A stretch of DNA of 64,000 nt from Alkalicoccobacillus gibsonii (GTDB taxonomy: Bacteria; Bacillota; Bacilli; Bacillales; Bacillaceae_D): the NCBI RefSeq assembly GCF_016798245.1, contig NZ_JAEUZA010000003.1:551194-615193 (forward strand). Direction: 5' to 3'. The position numbers and the translations under genes were made by a program. Below the pieces are notes generated by a model. It had not been told where the DNA came from, did no database searches, and was given only the letters and a program-made list of their open reading frames with translations. Below, in pieces: positions 20,645-30,184 of the stretch. Each line of letters opens with the position of its first letter. Position 1 is the stretch's first letter.

Positions 20645-23002
20645 ATGCATGATCAAATAAAAAAAGCAGCTGTCATTGGTTCGGGTGTAATGGGTGCAAG
20701 CATTGCTGCACACCTTGCAAATGCCGGTATTCCAACCCTTTTAATGGATATTGTTCCAAAAGATTCAGACACGAAGAATCGAAATCAATTAGCGATCTCT
20801 GCGATTAAAAAGCTTCATAAGCAAAATCCTGCTCCTTTTTATGATCAACACGCTGCCAGGCTCATTACGCCCTTAAATCTGGAGGACGATTTACACCGCA
20901 TTAAAGAAGTAGATTGGGTGATTGAGGTTGTTGTGGAAAACCTGGAAATTAAGCAGCAGCTTTATCAAAAGATTAGTGGGTTTTGGGAGAAGGGAACCAT
21001 TATTAGCTCGAATACATCGGGTATCTCTATTAACGAGATGGCAACAGCTTGCAGTCAGGAATTTCAAGAGCATTTCCTCGGAACGCATTTTTTTAATCCG
21101 CCACGGTATATGAAGCTACTTGAGGTAATACCGGGCAAGTATACGAAGCCAGAAATATTGGAGCAGATGACCCGCTTCTCTGAAAAAACATTAGGAAAAA
21201 AGGTTGTACGTTGTAAGGATACGCCTAACTTTATTGCAAACCGAATAGGGACACACGGAATGCTTGTCACCCTACAGGAGATGATTAAGAACGGCTACTC
21301 CATTGAAGAAGTTGATGCGGTGACTGGCCCGGCAATGGGCAGACCGAAGAGTGCAACATTCCGTACGCTTGATTTAGTGGGTATTGATACCTTCTATTTT
21401 GTTTCGAATAATGTCTATGAAAAGCTTGAAGTTCCTAATGAAAAAGAAATTTTTAACGTGCCACAGCTCCTACATGACCTGGTGGAGAAAGGCTGGATTG
21501 GAGAAAAAGCAGGTCAGGGCTTCTACAAAAAAATGAAAACGGAGAAGGGAAAACAGATTCTCTCCCTTAACCTCCAAACGTACGACTATGAGCCAATGTC
21601 TAAGCCAAAGGGTGCTTCCTTAGAAGCCGCAAAGCTTGCAAAAGGTACACCCAAAAAACTAAAAGCATTGCTTGCGGGTGGTGACCGGTATGCAGAGCTT
21701 GCCTGGAATGTAACGAAACAGATGCTAATCTACTCTGCAGAAAAAGTAGGCGAGATTGCTGACTCGATAGTGGAGATTGATGAAGCAATGAAGTGGGGCT
21801 TTAACTGGGAGCTTGGCCCGTTTGAAACATGGGATGCCATTGGGCTTGAGAAATCGGTTAAACGAATGGAAGCTGAAGGGTTAACCGTTCCTGCATGGGT
21901 AACTGATTGGATTGCAGATGGTCATACGTCGTTTTATGAGCAAAAAGAGGGAGAGCGTTTCTATGTTTCAAATGGTGAGTATCAGAAGTTAGAAACGGCA
22001 CCTGAAGAAATTAGCCTTGCGCAGCTTAAAGCCAAAAACAAAGTTGTGCGCTCAAACAGTGGAGCGAGTTTAATCGATATTGGAGATGGAATTGCCTGCT
22101 TGGAGTTTCATTCGCCAAACAATGCGATTGGTGCAGATATTTTAACGATGATTCAGCAATCAACAGAAGAGGTAAAAAACCAGTTTGATGGGCTTGTCAT
22201 TGCGAATCAAGGTCGAAACTTCTGTGTTGGCGCCAATCTCATGATACTACTCATGGAGGCACAGGACGAGGAGTGGGATGAAGTTGATCAGATCATCCGC
22301 ATGTTCCAGAACACGATGTATAACTTAAAGCACTTTGAAAAACCAGTGATCGCAGCACCTCATCGGATGGCACTTGGTGGCGGTGTAGAGGTGTGTTTGC
22401 CGGCAGACCAAGTGGTGGCTTCAGCGGAAACGTACTATGGACTTGTAGAAGTGGGTGTGGGTCTCATTCCAGCTGGAGGCGGATGTAAGGAGTATATGCT
22501 TCGCCTAAGTCCAGAATCGGCTCCGCGCGACCGAGACATTCAAGCAGATGTGAATCGTGTGTTTGAAACGATTGCGACGGCAAAGGTTTCAACAAGTGCG
22601 GCACACGCAAAAAAACTTGGATACATGCGTGAAACAGACGATTTTATCATGAATGAAGGACATCTCATCTATGAAGCCAAACAAGCAGCACTCAAGCTTG
22701 CAAATGGATATAAGCCAAAGGGCCGCGAGAACATTCGTGTAACGGGTCGCGAAGGGAAAGCGATCATGAAGCTCGGAGCGAGACAAATGCAGATGGCAGG
22801 CTATGCGAGCGACCATGATGTGTTGATTGCAGGAAAGCTCGCCCATGTATTAGCAGGTGGCGATGTGCCTAAAGGGACGCTAGTGAGTGAACAGTACATG
22901 CTAGATTTAGAACGAGAAGCCTTTCTCAGTTTGTGTGGAGAACCTAAAACACAGCAGAGAATGCAGCACATGTTAAGCAAAGGAAAACCACTACGTAATT
23001 AG
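20645..23002 (+). CDS. fadN: 3-hydroxyacyl-CoA dehydrogenase / enoyl-CoA hydratase FadN
   Basis: 785 residues, the length of Bacillus FadN (YusL). The NAD-binding dehydrogenase part comes first: AAVIGSGVMGASIAAHLANA (residues 9-28), SSNTSGISINEMA, and the catalytic-His segment FLGTHFFNPPRYMKLLEVI (about 142-160). A C-terminal crotonase-like part follows, with FDGLVIANQGRNFCVGANLM (about 515-534) and APHRMALGGGVEVCLPAD (about 572-590). The order of domains is the reverse of E. coli FadB. It catalyses the hydration and second oxidation steps of beta-oxidation. The ribosome site AGGAGGCGA precedes the ATG, 12 bases after fadF. Confidence 0.95.
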   Translation: MHDQIKKAAVIGSGVMGASIAAHLANAGIPTLLMDIVPKDSDTKNRNQLAISAIKKLHKQNPAPFYDQHAARLITPLNLEDDLHRIKEVDWVIEVVVENLEIKQQLYQKISGFWEKGTIISSNTSGISINEMATACSQEFQEHFLGTHFFNPPRYMKLLEVIPGKYTKPEILEQMTRFSEKTLGKKVVRCKDTPNFIANRIGTHGMLVTLQEMIKNGYSIEEVDAVTGPAMGRPKSATFRTLDLVGIDTFYFVSNNVYEKLEVPNEKEIFNVPQLLHDLVEKGWIGEKAGQGFYKKMKTEKGKQILSLNLQTYDYEPMSKPKGASLEAAKLAKGTPKKLKALLAGGDRYAELAWNVTKQMLIYSAEKVGEIADSIVEIDEAMKWGFNWELGPFETWDAIGLEKSVKRMEAEGLTVPAWVTDWIADGHTSFYEQKEGERFYVSNGEYQKLETAPEEISLAQLKAKNKVVRSNSGASLIDIGDGIACLEFHSPNNAIGADILTMIQQSTEEVKNQFDGLVIANQGRNFCVGANLMILLMEAQDEEWDEVDQIIRMFQNTMYNLKHFEKPVIAAPHRMALGGGVEVCLPADQVVASAETYYGLVEVGVGLIPAGGGCKEYMLRLSPESAPRDRDIQADVNRVFETIATAKVSTSAAHAKKLGYMRETDDFIMNEGHLIYEAKQAALKLANGYKPKGRENIRVTGREGKAIMKLGARQMQMAGYASDHDVLIAGKLAHVLAGGDVPKGTLVSEQYMLDLEREAFLSLCGEPKTQQRMQHMLSKGKPLRN

Positions 23003-23018
23003 AGGAGAGGTGAATGGT

Positions 23019-24203
23019 ATGAGAGAAGCGGTGATTGTTTCCACGGCTAGAACGGCTTCTGGACGAGCGAAAAAAGGAAGTTTGGCCGAAACACGAGTGG
23101 AAGACTTGGGCAGGGCGGTGCTTAATGCGGTGATTGAGCGGGCACCTGGGCTTAAAAAAGAGGATGTTGAGGATGTCATTTTAGGCTGCGCGATGCCTGA
23201 GGGAGAACAAGGTCTAAACGTGGCACGGATTATTTCTTTGTATGCGGGCTTTCCGGTTACCACTCCTGCACTCACGATTAATCGGTTTTGTTCATCTGGT
23301 CTTCAATCGATTGCGTTTGCTGCAGAGCGAGTCATGCTAGGGCACGCAGAGGTTGTTATTGCTGGGGGAGTAGAAAGCATGAGTCATGTACCGATGACAG
23401 GCTTTCACTTTTCGCCTCATCCAACGATTGCCGAAGAGTTGTCTGAAGCTTACATGGGAATGGGCTTCACAGCTGAAGAAGTGGCGAGTCAGTTTGATGT
23501 ATCAAGAGAAGATCAGGATGCATTTGCAGCCAAGAGTCATCAAAAAGCGCATGAAGCTCATGTAAATGGCTTCTTTAAGGATGAAATTATCGCTGTTCAC
23601 ACATCTAAAAGTGGTGTAACAGAGGATGGGAAACGGTGGGAAGAATCCTATACCTTTGATGAAGATGAAGGCATTCGAGGAAACACAACAAGTGATATTC
23701 TGGCTACACTTAAGCCTGCATTTAAAAGAGGGGGATCTGTCACGGCAGGAAACTCATCGCAAATGAGTGATGGTGCTGCAGCTTGTGTCGTCATGAGTAA
23801 GGAAAAGGCAGAGTCTTTGGGATTAACCCCCCTTGCCACATTTAAGTCATTTGCGGTAGCCGGTGTCGAGCCTGAAATTATGGGTGTAGGTCCAGTGGAG
23901 GCTATTCCAAAAGCCCTTCAGATGGCGGGCATCACTCAAGCAGACGTTGATTTGTTTGAGATTAATGAGGCGTTTGCTTCTCAATGCTTACACATCATTC
24001 GTGAGCTTAAAATTGATGAAGATAAAGTGAACGTGAATGGTGGAGCGATTGCCCTTGGGCATCCACTGGGTTGTACAGGAGCAAAATTAACATCTACCCT
24101 CATTCATGAGTTAGGTCGCCGTGGCGGCGGATACGGTGTTGTCTCAATGTGTATCGGTGGAGGAATGGGAGCAGCGGGTGTATTTGAAATTCACGCAACA
24201 TAA
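23019..24203 (+). CDS. fadA: Acetyl-CoA acyltransferase (3-ketoacyl-CoA thiolase) FadA
   Basis: About 394 residues. The thiolase triad is complete: nucleophile Cys in [19 protein letters not shown] (about residue 88), His in [17 protein letters not shown] and the second Cys in [16 protein letters not shown] near the C-terminus. It performs the last, chain-shortening step of beta-oxidation. ATG at 23019 is chosen because the purine-rich GAGGAGAGGTG lies directly upstream; a GTG three codons earlier overlaps that site. 16 bases after fadN. Confidence 0.95.
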   Translation: MREAVIVSTARTASGRAKKGSLAETRVEDLGRAVLNAVIERAPGLKKEDVEDVILGCAMPEGEQGLNVARIISLYAGFPVTTPALTINRFCSSGLQSIAFAAERVMLGHAEVVIAGGVESMSHVPMTGFHFSPHPTIAEELSEAYMGMGFTAEEVASQFDVSREDQDAFAAKSHQKAHEAHVNGFFKDEIIAVHTSKSGVTEDGKRWEESYTFDEDEGIRGNTTSDILATLKPAFKRGGSVTAGNSSQMSDGAAACVVMSKEKAESLGLTPLATFKSFAVAGVEPEIMGVGPVEAIPKALQMAGITQADVDLFEINEAFASQCLHIIRELKIDEDKVNVNGGAIALGHPLGCTGAKLTSTLIHELGRRGGGYGVVSMCIGGGMGAAGVFEIHAT

Positions 24204-24233
24204 TGTAATCAAATTCTAGGGAGGTTGTCTGTG

Positions 24234-26006
24234 ATGTTAAAATCAGTGACTGGCGGAGGATTTATTATTGAAGAAGTGGATTATCAAGCAGTTGTTACTC
24301 CGGATCAATTAACAGATGAGCAACGAATGATTGCTGATACCACAAAGGATTTTGTTGAGCGTGAGGTTCTTCCACACGATGAACAGCTGGAGGGTCTTGA
24401 TTACGAATTAACTGTGGATTTGATTCGAAAGGCTGGCGACTTAGGATTACTTGGTGCAGATGTTCCTGAGATGTATGACGGCATGGAACTTGATAAAGTC
24501 AGTTCTACGCTAATAAATGAGCGATTGTCGAAGGCTTCTTCCTTTGCCTTATCTGTAGGGGCACATGTTGGAATTGGAACGCTCCCAATCGTGTACTTTG
24601 GAACAGAAGAACAAAAGAAACGCTATCTGCCAGATTTAGCGGCTGGACGAAAGATTGCGGCTTATTGTTTAACAGAGCCTTCCTCAGGCTCGGATGCACA
24701 AGGAGCAAAGGCCAATGCAGTGCTATCGGATGATGGAACACATTATATTTTAAACGGCACCAAGCAGTTTATTACGAACGCAGCCTTCGCAGACGTTTTT
24801 ATCGTGTATGCCAAGGTGGATGGTGAACAATTCAGCACCTTCATTGTTGAACGCACGATGGACGGTGTTAGCATTGGACCTGAGGAAAAGAAAATGGGGA
24901 TTAAGGGCTCTTCTACGTGCCCGTTAATTCTAGAGGATGTGAAAGTGCCAGTCGAAAATTTATTATGGGAGGTGGGAAAAGGACATTTAATTGCGTTTAA
25001 CATTTTAAATATTGGCCGGTTTAAATTAGCTGCGGGAAGTGTGGGCGCAGCGAAGGAAACGATTGAGCTATCTGCTGATTATGCAAACGAGCGTACCCAA
25101 TTCGGTCGCCCAATCGCCTCGTTCCCATTAGTTGCTCAAAAGCTTGCTGAAATGAATGTGAAGACCTATTTGCTTGAGAGTATGGTGTATCGGACTGCAG
25201 GATTAATGGATGAGGCAATGAAGGATATTGATTTCAGTAAGCCCGATGCAGGTGTGGTTTCTGCAAAAGCCATCGCTGAATATGCCTTGGAGTGTTCCAT
25301 TAATAAAGTATTTAGCTCAGAGGCTTTGGACTTAATCGCTGATGAAGGGGTTCAACTACATGGAGGCTACGGTTACATTCAAGAATACAAAGTAGAGCGT
25401 ATTTATCGTGACTCTCGTATCAATCGTATTTTTGAAGGGACAAATGAAATTAACCGCCTTTTGATTCCAGGAACGTTAATTAAACGAGCGATGAAGGGGC
25501 AGCTTCCGCTTATGGAAAAAGCTGAAGCTCTTCAATCCGAGCTATTATCAATGGTTCCAGGCCAAACATTTGATGAAACGCTAGAGCAGGAAGCTCATTT
25601 AATTGAAATGGCTAAGAAAATGTTTCTTCTAATAGGAGGTCAGGCGGTTCAGAAATACCAGCTTGAGCTTGAGCGTGAACAGGAGCTTCTTAGTAACCTA
25701 GCGGATATGATGATCCAGATCTATGTGGTTGAGAGTGCCTATGCGCGCACCAAACAATTGATTGATCAAAGAGGTGAGGAAAAAGCAGCCACAGCCATTG
25801 CAATGACAGAGCTTGCTGTTCACGAAGCATTTGATCAAATTGAGTCGCTTGCCAAAGAATCACTTGCCTCGATGGAATCTGGTGATATGCTACGCACGCA
25901 AGCATCCATTCTTAAGAAATTAGGACGCAGAACACCTATCAATGTCACAGCAAGAAAACGCCAAATCGCCGAAAAAGTCGCGTATGCAAAGAAGTATGTT
26001 GTGTAA
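24234..26006 (+). CDS. fadE: Acyl-CoA dehydrogenase FadE
   Basis: About 590 residues, the long form with a C-terminal extension as in B. subtilis FadE (YusJ). Motifs are YCLTEPSSGSDAQGAKANAV (about residues 142-161), ITNAAFADVFIVYAKVDG, RTQFGRPIASFPLVAQKLAE (about 288-307) and QLHGGYGYIQEYKVERIYRD (about 378-397). These bind FAD and the acyl-CoA. It carries out the first oxidation and hands electrons to EtfAB. ATG at 24234 lies 9 bases after GGGAGG. Residues beyond 420 form the extra helical domain. Confidence 0.94.
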   Translation: MLKSVTGGGFIIEEVDYQAVVTPDQLTDEQRMIADTTKDFVEREVLPHDEQLEGLDYELTVDLIRKAGDLGLLGADVPEMYDGMELDKVSSTLINERLSKASSFALSVGAHVGIGTLPIVYFGTEEQKKRYLPDLAAGRKIAAYCLTEPSSGSDAQGAKANAVLSDDGTHYILNGTKQFITNAAFADVFIVYAKVDGEQFSTFIVERTMDGVSIGPEEKKMGIKGSSTCPLILEDVKVPVENLLWEVGKGHLIAFNILNIGRFKLAAGSVGAAKETIELSADYANERTQFGRPIASFPLVAQKLAEMNVKTYLLESMVYRTAGLMDEAMKDIDFSKPDAGVVSAKAIAEYALECSINKVFSSEALDLIADEGVQLHGGYGYIQEYKVERIYRDSRINRIFEGTNEINRLLIPGTLIKRAMKGQLPLMEKAEALQSELLSMVPGQTFDETLEQEAHLIEMAKKMFLLIGGQAVQKYQLELEREQELLSNLADMMIQIYVVESAYARTKQLIDQRGEEKAATAIAMTELAVHEAFDQIESLAKESLASMESGDMLRTQASILKKLGRRTPINVTARKRQIAEKVAYAKKYVV

Positions 26007-26040
26007 TGTTTGAGCAAAACACCAAAAAGGGGTGTTGATC

Positions 26041-27720
26041 ATGCAGGACAGGATTTGGTTAACCCATTATCCAAAACAAGTTCAACCAACGTATGAGTAT
26101 CCGAAGCAGCATTTGGCTCAGTTTTTGCTAGATAGCGCCAGGAAATATCCTGAGAAGGAAGCGTTATTTTTTCTTGGAAAAACGGTGAAGTATAAGGAAT
26201 TGCTTGATGCCACGTATCGGTTAGCCAACGGATTACAGTCGCTCGGCGTAAAAAAAGGGGACCGGGTAGCGATTATGCTACCCAATTGTCCCCAAGCCGT
26301 GATCGCCTATTACGGTGCCCTGCTCACAGGAGCCATCGTTGTCCAAACGAACCCTCTGTACACAGAACGGGAAATGGAGCATCAGTTAAATGATTCTGGT
26401 TCTACCTTCCTGATCACCTTAGATATTTTAGGAAGGCGCGCAGGGAATGTACTAGGTAAAACAGGTATTAAACACACCATTTTTACTTCTATCAAAGATT
26501 ATTTGCCTTTTCCGAAGAATCTATTGTATCCGCTTACGCTTAAAAAGGATGGCTTAACCATGAAAGTGGATTATTCAGACACCAAGCACTCCTTCAAGGA
26601 GCTACTGTCTCAGTCCACAAGCTCACCAGTCCTTGTCGAAGTGGATCCAGAGCATGACTTAGCCTTACTACAATACACCGGTGGCACAACAGGAGTGTCA
26701 AAAGGAGTTATGTTAACGCACCATAATTTGATTGCAAACACACATCAAACAAAAGCCTGGTCGTATCAAACAAAGGAGGGCGAGGAACGGTATCTAGCGG
26801 CTCTACCGTTCTTTCACGTATTTGGTATGACTGTGCTCATGAATCTCGCCATGCTTCAAGCAGGCATGATTGTGCTCTTACCAAAGTTCGATGCAGAAGC
26901 TACCTTAAAGGTGATCCAGAAAAAGAAACCAACGGTCTTTCCAGGTGCACCAACGATGTATATTGCTCTGCTTCATCATCCGTCTCTTCGCCAGTATGAC
27001 TTGTCCTCGATTAACATTTGCATAAGTGGAGCAGCGCCATTACCTGGTGAGGTTCAGGAACAGTTTGAAGCGATAACAGGTGGGAAGCTGACAGAAGGCT
27101 ACGGATTAACAGAGACCTCCCCTGTGACACATGCAAATAATATATGGGATAAGCGCAAACTTGGCTCGATTGGAATTCCTTTTCCTGACACTGAGGCAAA
27201 AGTTGTTCAATCAGATACAGGTGAAGAACTCGATGTTGGCGAAATTGGAGAACTCATCGTAAAAGGTCCTCAGGTTATGAAAGGCTACTGGAATGCAGAG
27301 GAAGAAACGGCACGAACGCTCAAGGATGGCTGGCTCTATACAGGTGATATGGCTCAATATGATGAGGATGGTTTTTTCTATATTATGGATCGTAAGAAAG
27401 ACATCATTATCGCAGGCGGATTTAACATTTATCCTCGAGAGGTAGAAGAGGTCCTGTTTGAACACCCTGCTGTCATGGATGCAGTGGTAGCAGGTATTCC
27501 TGATGAATACCGTGGAGAGACGGTAAAGGCATTTATTGTCTTAAAGGATGGTGCTCAGATGGATGAAGAAGAGCTTGACCGGTTTTGCCGAGAACGGCTG
27601 GCAGCTTTTAAAGTTCCTCGAAGCTACGAAGTGCGTGAGTCTTTACCAAAAACATTAATCGGAAAAACGTTGCGTCGTAAAGTAGTAGAAGAAGAGCAAA
27701 ACAAGCAGCAAAACGCGTAA
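26041..27720 (+). CDS. lcfA: Long-chain fatty acid-CoA ligase
   Basis: 559 residues, near the 560 of Bacillus LcfA. The AMP-binding P-loop is LLQYTGGTTGVSKGVMLTHH (about residues 215-234). Later motifs are EGYGLTETSPVTHANN, KDGWLYTGDMAQYDEDGFF and IMDRKKDIIIAGGFNIYPRE (the hinge), with the catalytic Lys of the LPKTLIGKTLRR segment near the C-terminus. It activates fatty acids for the pathway encoded by the preceding genes. ATG at 26041 lies 8 bases after AAGGGG. Confidence 0.93.
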   Translation: MQDRIWLTHYPKQVQPTYEYPKQHLAQFLLDSARKYPEKEALFFLGKTVKYKELLDATYRLANGLQSLGVKKGDRVAIMLPNCPQAVIAYYGALLTGAIVVQTNPLYTEREMEHQLNDSGSTFLITLDILGRRAGNVLGKTGIKHTIFTSIKDYLPFPKNLLYPLTLKKDGLTMKVDYSDTKHSFKELLSQSTSSPVLVEVDPEHDLALLQYTGGTTGVSKGVMLTHHNLIANTHQTKAWSYQTKEGEERYLAALPFFHVFGMTVLMNLAMLQAGMIVLLPKFDAEATLKVIQKKKPTVFPGAPTMYIALLHHPSLRQYDLSSINICISGAAPLPGEVQEQFEAITGGKLTEGYGLTETSPVTHANNIWDKRKLGSIGIPFPDTEAKVVQSDTGEELDVGEIGELIVKGPQVMKGYWNAEEETARTLKDGWLYTGDMAQYDEDGFFYIMDRKKDIIIAGGFNIYPREVEEVLFEHPAVMDAVVAGIPDEYRGETVKAFIVLKDGAQMDEEELDRFCRERLAAFKVPRSYEVRESLPKTLIGKTLRRKVVEEEQNKQQNA

Positions 27721-27740
27721 AGGGAAAGGAGTGGAATGCC

Positions 27741-28148
27741 ATGGCTCGCGCATCAGAAGCCTTTTTAGAAAAAGCCACATCGCTTGCTGAGAAAACGTTT
27801 TGGGGATATGTGGGGTGTGAGATGATAGAGCTCGAGGAGCAACGAGTCGTTGTTGAGCTCGATGTCGAACCGCACCATTTAAATTTAATTGGAATTCTTC
27901 ACGGAGGTGTTCATGCGACGATGCTTGATAGTGCGATGGGGATCCTCGTAATGGCAGCTCACTCCGATGCTAAGATGGTGACCACTAATTTAAATATCCA
28001 CTATTTAGCTCAAGCAAAAGAAGAGAGAGTGCGTGTAGAAGCTGAAATTGTTCATGAGTCAAGGTCGATGATGACAACGGAAGGAAAACTACTGAATGAA
28101 TCAGGCGATCTATGTGCATTGGCAACGGCAACCTTCAGAAAAAGTTAA
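27741..28148 (+). CDS. Hotdog-fold PaaI-type acyl-CoA thioesterase
   Basis: 135 residues. The hotdog signature HLNLIGILHGGVHATMLDSA (about residues 44-63) has the H-G-G and catalytic Asp/Ser region. VTTNLNIHYLAQAKEE follows. Members cleave acyl-CoA thioesters. As last gene of the fad operon it could release free CoA when oxidation stalls (inference). A terminator follows at once. Confidence 0.87.
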   Translation: MARASEAFLEKATSLAEKTFWGYVGCEMIELEEQRVVVELDVEPHHLNLIGILHGGVHATMLDSAMGILVMAAHSDAKMVTTNLNIHYLAQAKEERVRVEAEIVHESRSMMTTEGKLLNESGDLCALATATFRKS

Positions 28149-28153
28149 AGGGG

Positions 28154-28186
28154 TAGGAGCACTGAGACATGGGTGCTCCTATTTCT
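28154..28186 (+). terminator. Terminator of the fadF-fadN-fadA-fadE-lcfA operon
   Basis: TAGGAGCAC pairs with GTGCTCCTA, then TTTCTT. It overlaps the end of the convergent transporter gene. Confidence 0.75.
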
Positions 28187-29123
28187 TGATTCGAAGTAAA
28201 AGCTGCGCAACCAGAGCTAAAACAGGCAGTTCAATGAGTGGGCCAATGACAAGGGCAAGGGCAATCACTGGTTGATCTGGGAAGGCTGTAATCGCAACAG
28301 CAAGCGCAACGGGAGAGTTGCGAGCAAGCGTTGTAAAGAGCAGACTTACGGTATCTTTTTGAGTCATCTTCATCCAACTCGCAACATAATATCCAAGAAT
28401 CGCGTTAATTAAAAAATAGAGTAGGATGGGTATGAATAAAAGGAACAAGACGTCCAAGTTTGTCCACAAATACGTTCCTTGAGATGCAAACATTGCGACA
28501 ACAGCTAAGCATAACCACACTAACTGAGAAGAAGAGAAAAAAGGAACAAGTCGCTTTTCAAATGCTTCTTGACGATGTTTAAAAAGAAAACGCGTGAGTT
28601 GAGCCAATGCGAACGGCAGGATAAAAACAAGAAGTACACTTTCAAAAATAGTCGAAAGTGAGAGCGCCCCTTCCGTTCCTGCGAATATCCACAAATACAA
28701 AGGCAATAACAAGATTTGAAGAATTAGATTTACAGGTAGAACTGAGGTAGCCAGTGTCACATTCCCTCTGGCAATTGATGTGAAGATTAAGTACCAATCT
28801 GTGCAGGGTGTAACCATGAGCATCATAAATCCAATCCACAGAGCAGGATGTTCTGAAAGAAAAAGATATCCCAATCCCCAGGCAAGAATCGGTGTCCAAA
28901 TGAAGTTAAGCCCCAGGCTTGTCCCCAAGAACGGAAGATGTCCAAAAGACTTTTTTAATTTATGGAATGGGATCGTTAAAAACAATCCATAAAGCATCAC
29001 AAGCAAAAATGGGAGAATAAAAGCCCCGGAATGCTCAGCAATGATCGAAACCTCTCCTATGCTTAGTCCAAGTACGATGGATAATACAATAAGAAGAGTT
29101 TGAAACTTTTCAAGTTTACTCAA
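28179..29123 (-). CDS. ACR3/BASS-superfamily transporter
   Basis: A 314-residue protein with about ten hydrophobic helices. The segment FMMLMVTPCTDWYLIFTSIA (about residues 99-118) resembles the conserved Cys-containing helix of ACR3 arsenite exporters (APCTAM in the family). The overall fold is that of the bile acid:sodium symporter superfamily. Relatives in Bacillaceae are often labelled arsenic resistance proteins, but no arsR or arsC is near. The gene overlaps the AraC regulator by 8 bases on the same strand and faces a GH127/sugar-import operon, so the substrate could be an organic anion instead. Substrate is undecided. Confidence 0.7.
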   Translation of the reverse strand: MSKLEKFQTLLIVLSIVLGLSIGEVSIIAEHSGAFILPFLLVMLYGLFLTIPFHKLKKSFGHLPFLGTSLGLNFIWTPILAWGLGYLFLSEHPALWIGFMMLMVTPCTDWYLIFTSIARGNVTLATSVLPVNLILQILLLPLYLWIFAGTEGALSLSTIFESVLLVFILPFALAQLTRFLFKHRQEAFEKRLVPFFSSSQLVWLCLAVVAMFASQGTYLWTNLDVLFLLFIPILLYFLINAILGYYVASWMKMTQKDTVSLLFTTLARNSPVALAVAITAFPDQPVIALALVIGPLIELPVLALVAQLLLRIKK

Positions 29124-30042
29124 GATGCTTGTCCTCCAACACAGACCCTAGTTCGGTTAACCGAATGCGGTAAAAGGCTTTTCTGAATTCCGATGGCGTC
29201 ATGCCTTCGGTTTTTTTAAATAATCGCATAAAGTATTTTTCATCTTCAATTCCTATGGATAAGGAGATCTCTCGTATACTTTTTCGAGTGCTTGAGAGAA
29301 GGTCTTTAGCTTTTGTTATTTTAACGAGATTAATATATCGCTGCAAGGACATACCAATCTTTGATTTAAACTGTCTTGATAAATAATTGGGATTGTAATG
29401 AAAGTGCTCAGCAATCCCTTGGACAGATTGCTCTCTATCAGCATTTACGCGAATCCATTCAATGATATGTACAAGTTCATGATCAAGTGGACGCTTCTTC
29501 TGCCTATAAGAATCAATTGTTTGATTGGACAATTCAATTAATAATGATGTCATGAGATAGCTTGCAGCAAGATATGCATGCGCACCTGCTTGTGACAGAT
29601 CGAGCAGTTGATTAAAAAGAATGTTGAGTCGTTCAATACTAGGTGGTTTTGAGTAAGTAGGAATATAGATGGTTGGACTGAATGTCTGACTTGAAGGCTC
29701 TTGAATCATACTTGCTAGCTGTTCCTTCTCATGGTCAATTGAAATGTAGCTGGCACGTTCATCTTCTAAATAAAAGTGAAACCAATAGTAGGAAAGAGGC
29801 GAAAGACTATGAGAATATCCGATATGTTGGACGCCTTTTTTTAATAGAAGCGTTTTTCCTTTTGTTAATGCGTATACTTGTTTTTCTTGTTGGATCTCAA
29901 GTGTCCCTTGAATACCAATTAAAAGGACGTAGCTGTCAAGTGTTCGTGTTGGATGACGAAAGGGACGGGAGGTTTCTACTCGCCCACATGACGCAAATTG
30001 AACAGGTTTCGTTGCTCGAATGGTTAGATAATGCGCTGTCAT
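29116..30042 (-). CDS. AraC family regulator with N-terminal cupin-like domain
   Basis: 308 residues. Residues 1-150 form an AraC-type sugar-binding cupin (FASCGRVETSRPFRHPTRTL, then LLLKKGVQHIGY). Residues 205-300 hold two helix-turn-helix motifs: VQGIAEHFHYNPNYLSRQFK and IREISLSIGIEDEKYFMRLF, ending in the classical KTEGMTPSEFRKAF. The ribosome site GGAGTG lies 5 bases before the ATG. It is divergent from the GH127 gene and its ABC transporter and probably activates them in response to an arabinose-containing sugar (inference). Confidence 0.88.
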   Translation of the reverse strand: MTAHYLTIRATKPVQFASCGRVETSRPFRHPTRTLDSYVLLIGIQGTLEIQQEKQVYALTKGKTLLLKKGVQHIGYSHSLSPLSYYWFHFYLEDERASYISIDHEKEQLASMIQEPSSQTFSPTIYIPTYSKPPSIERLNILFNQLLDLSQAGAHAYLAASYLMTSLLIELSNQTIDSYRQKKRPLDHELVHIIEWIRVNADREQSVQGIAEHFHYNPNYLSRQFKSKIGMSLQRYINLVKITKAKDLLSSTRKSIREISLSIGIEDEKYFMRLFKKTEGMTPSEFRKAFYRIRLTELGSVLEDKHLE

Positions 30043-30153
30043 CGAATCACTCCATCCAATGGTTTCTTAGAGCGTATTAAAGAAATGTGAAAAAGTCCAC
30101 CTATTCTATACGATGTGCTACCGACAAGCCAGGAAAGATTTGGTACGATTCTT

Positions 30154-30167
30154 TGTAAGCGATTTCA
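30154..30167 (+). promoter_or_regulatory. cre site (CcpA binding) upstream of GH127 gene
   Basis: TGTAAGCGATTTCA fits the Bacillus cre consensus TGWAANCGNTNWCA at every position. It lies 18 bases before the GH127 start and shortly after a possible -10 (TACGAT, 30143-30148). Carbon catabolite repression of the locus is expected. The identical 14 bases recur at 62291. Confidence 0.85.
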
Positions 30168-30184
30168 ATTAGAGGAGGATAAAT

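Noticed and set aside
28179-29123. Arsenic resistance operon
   Set aside because: Only the transporter resembles ACR3, with a variant Cys motif. No arsR, arsC or arsD is present and the context is sugar use.
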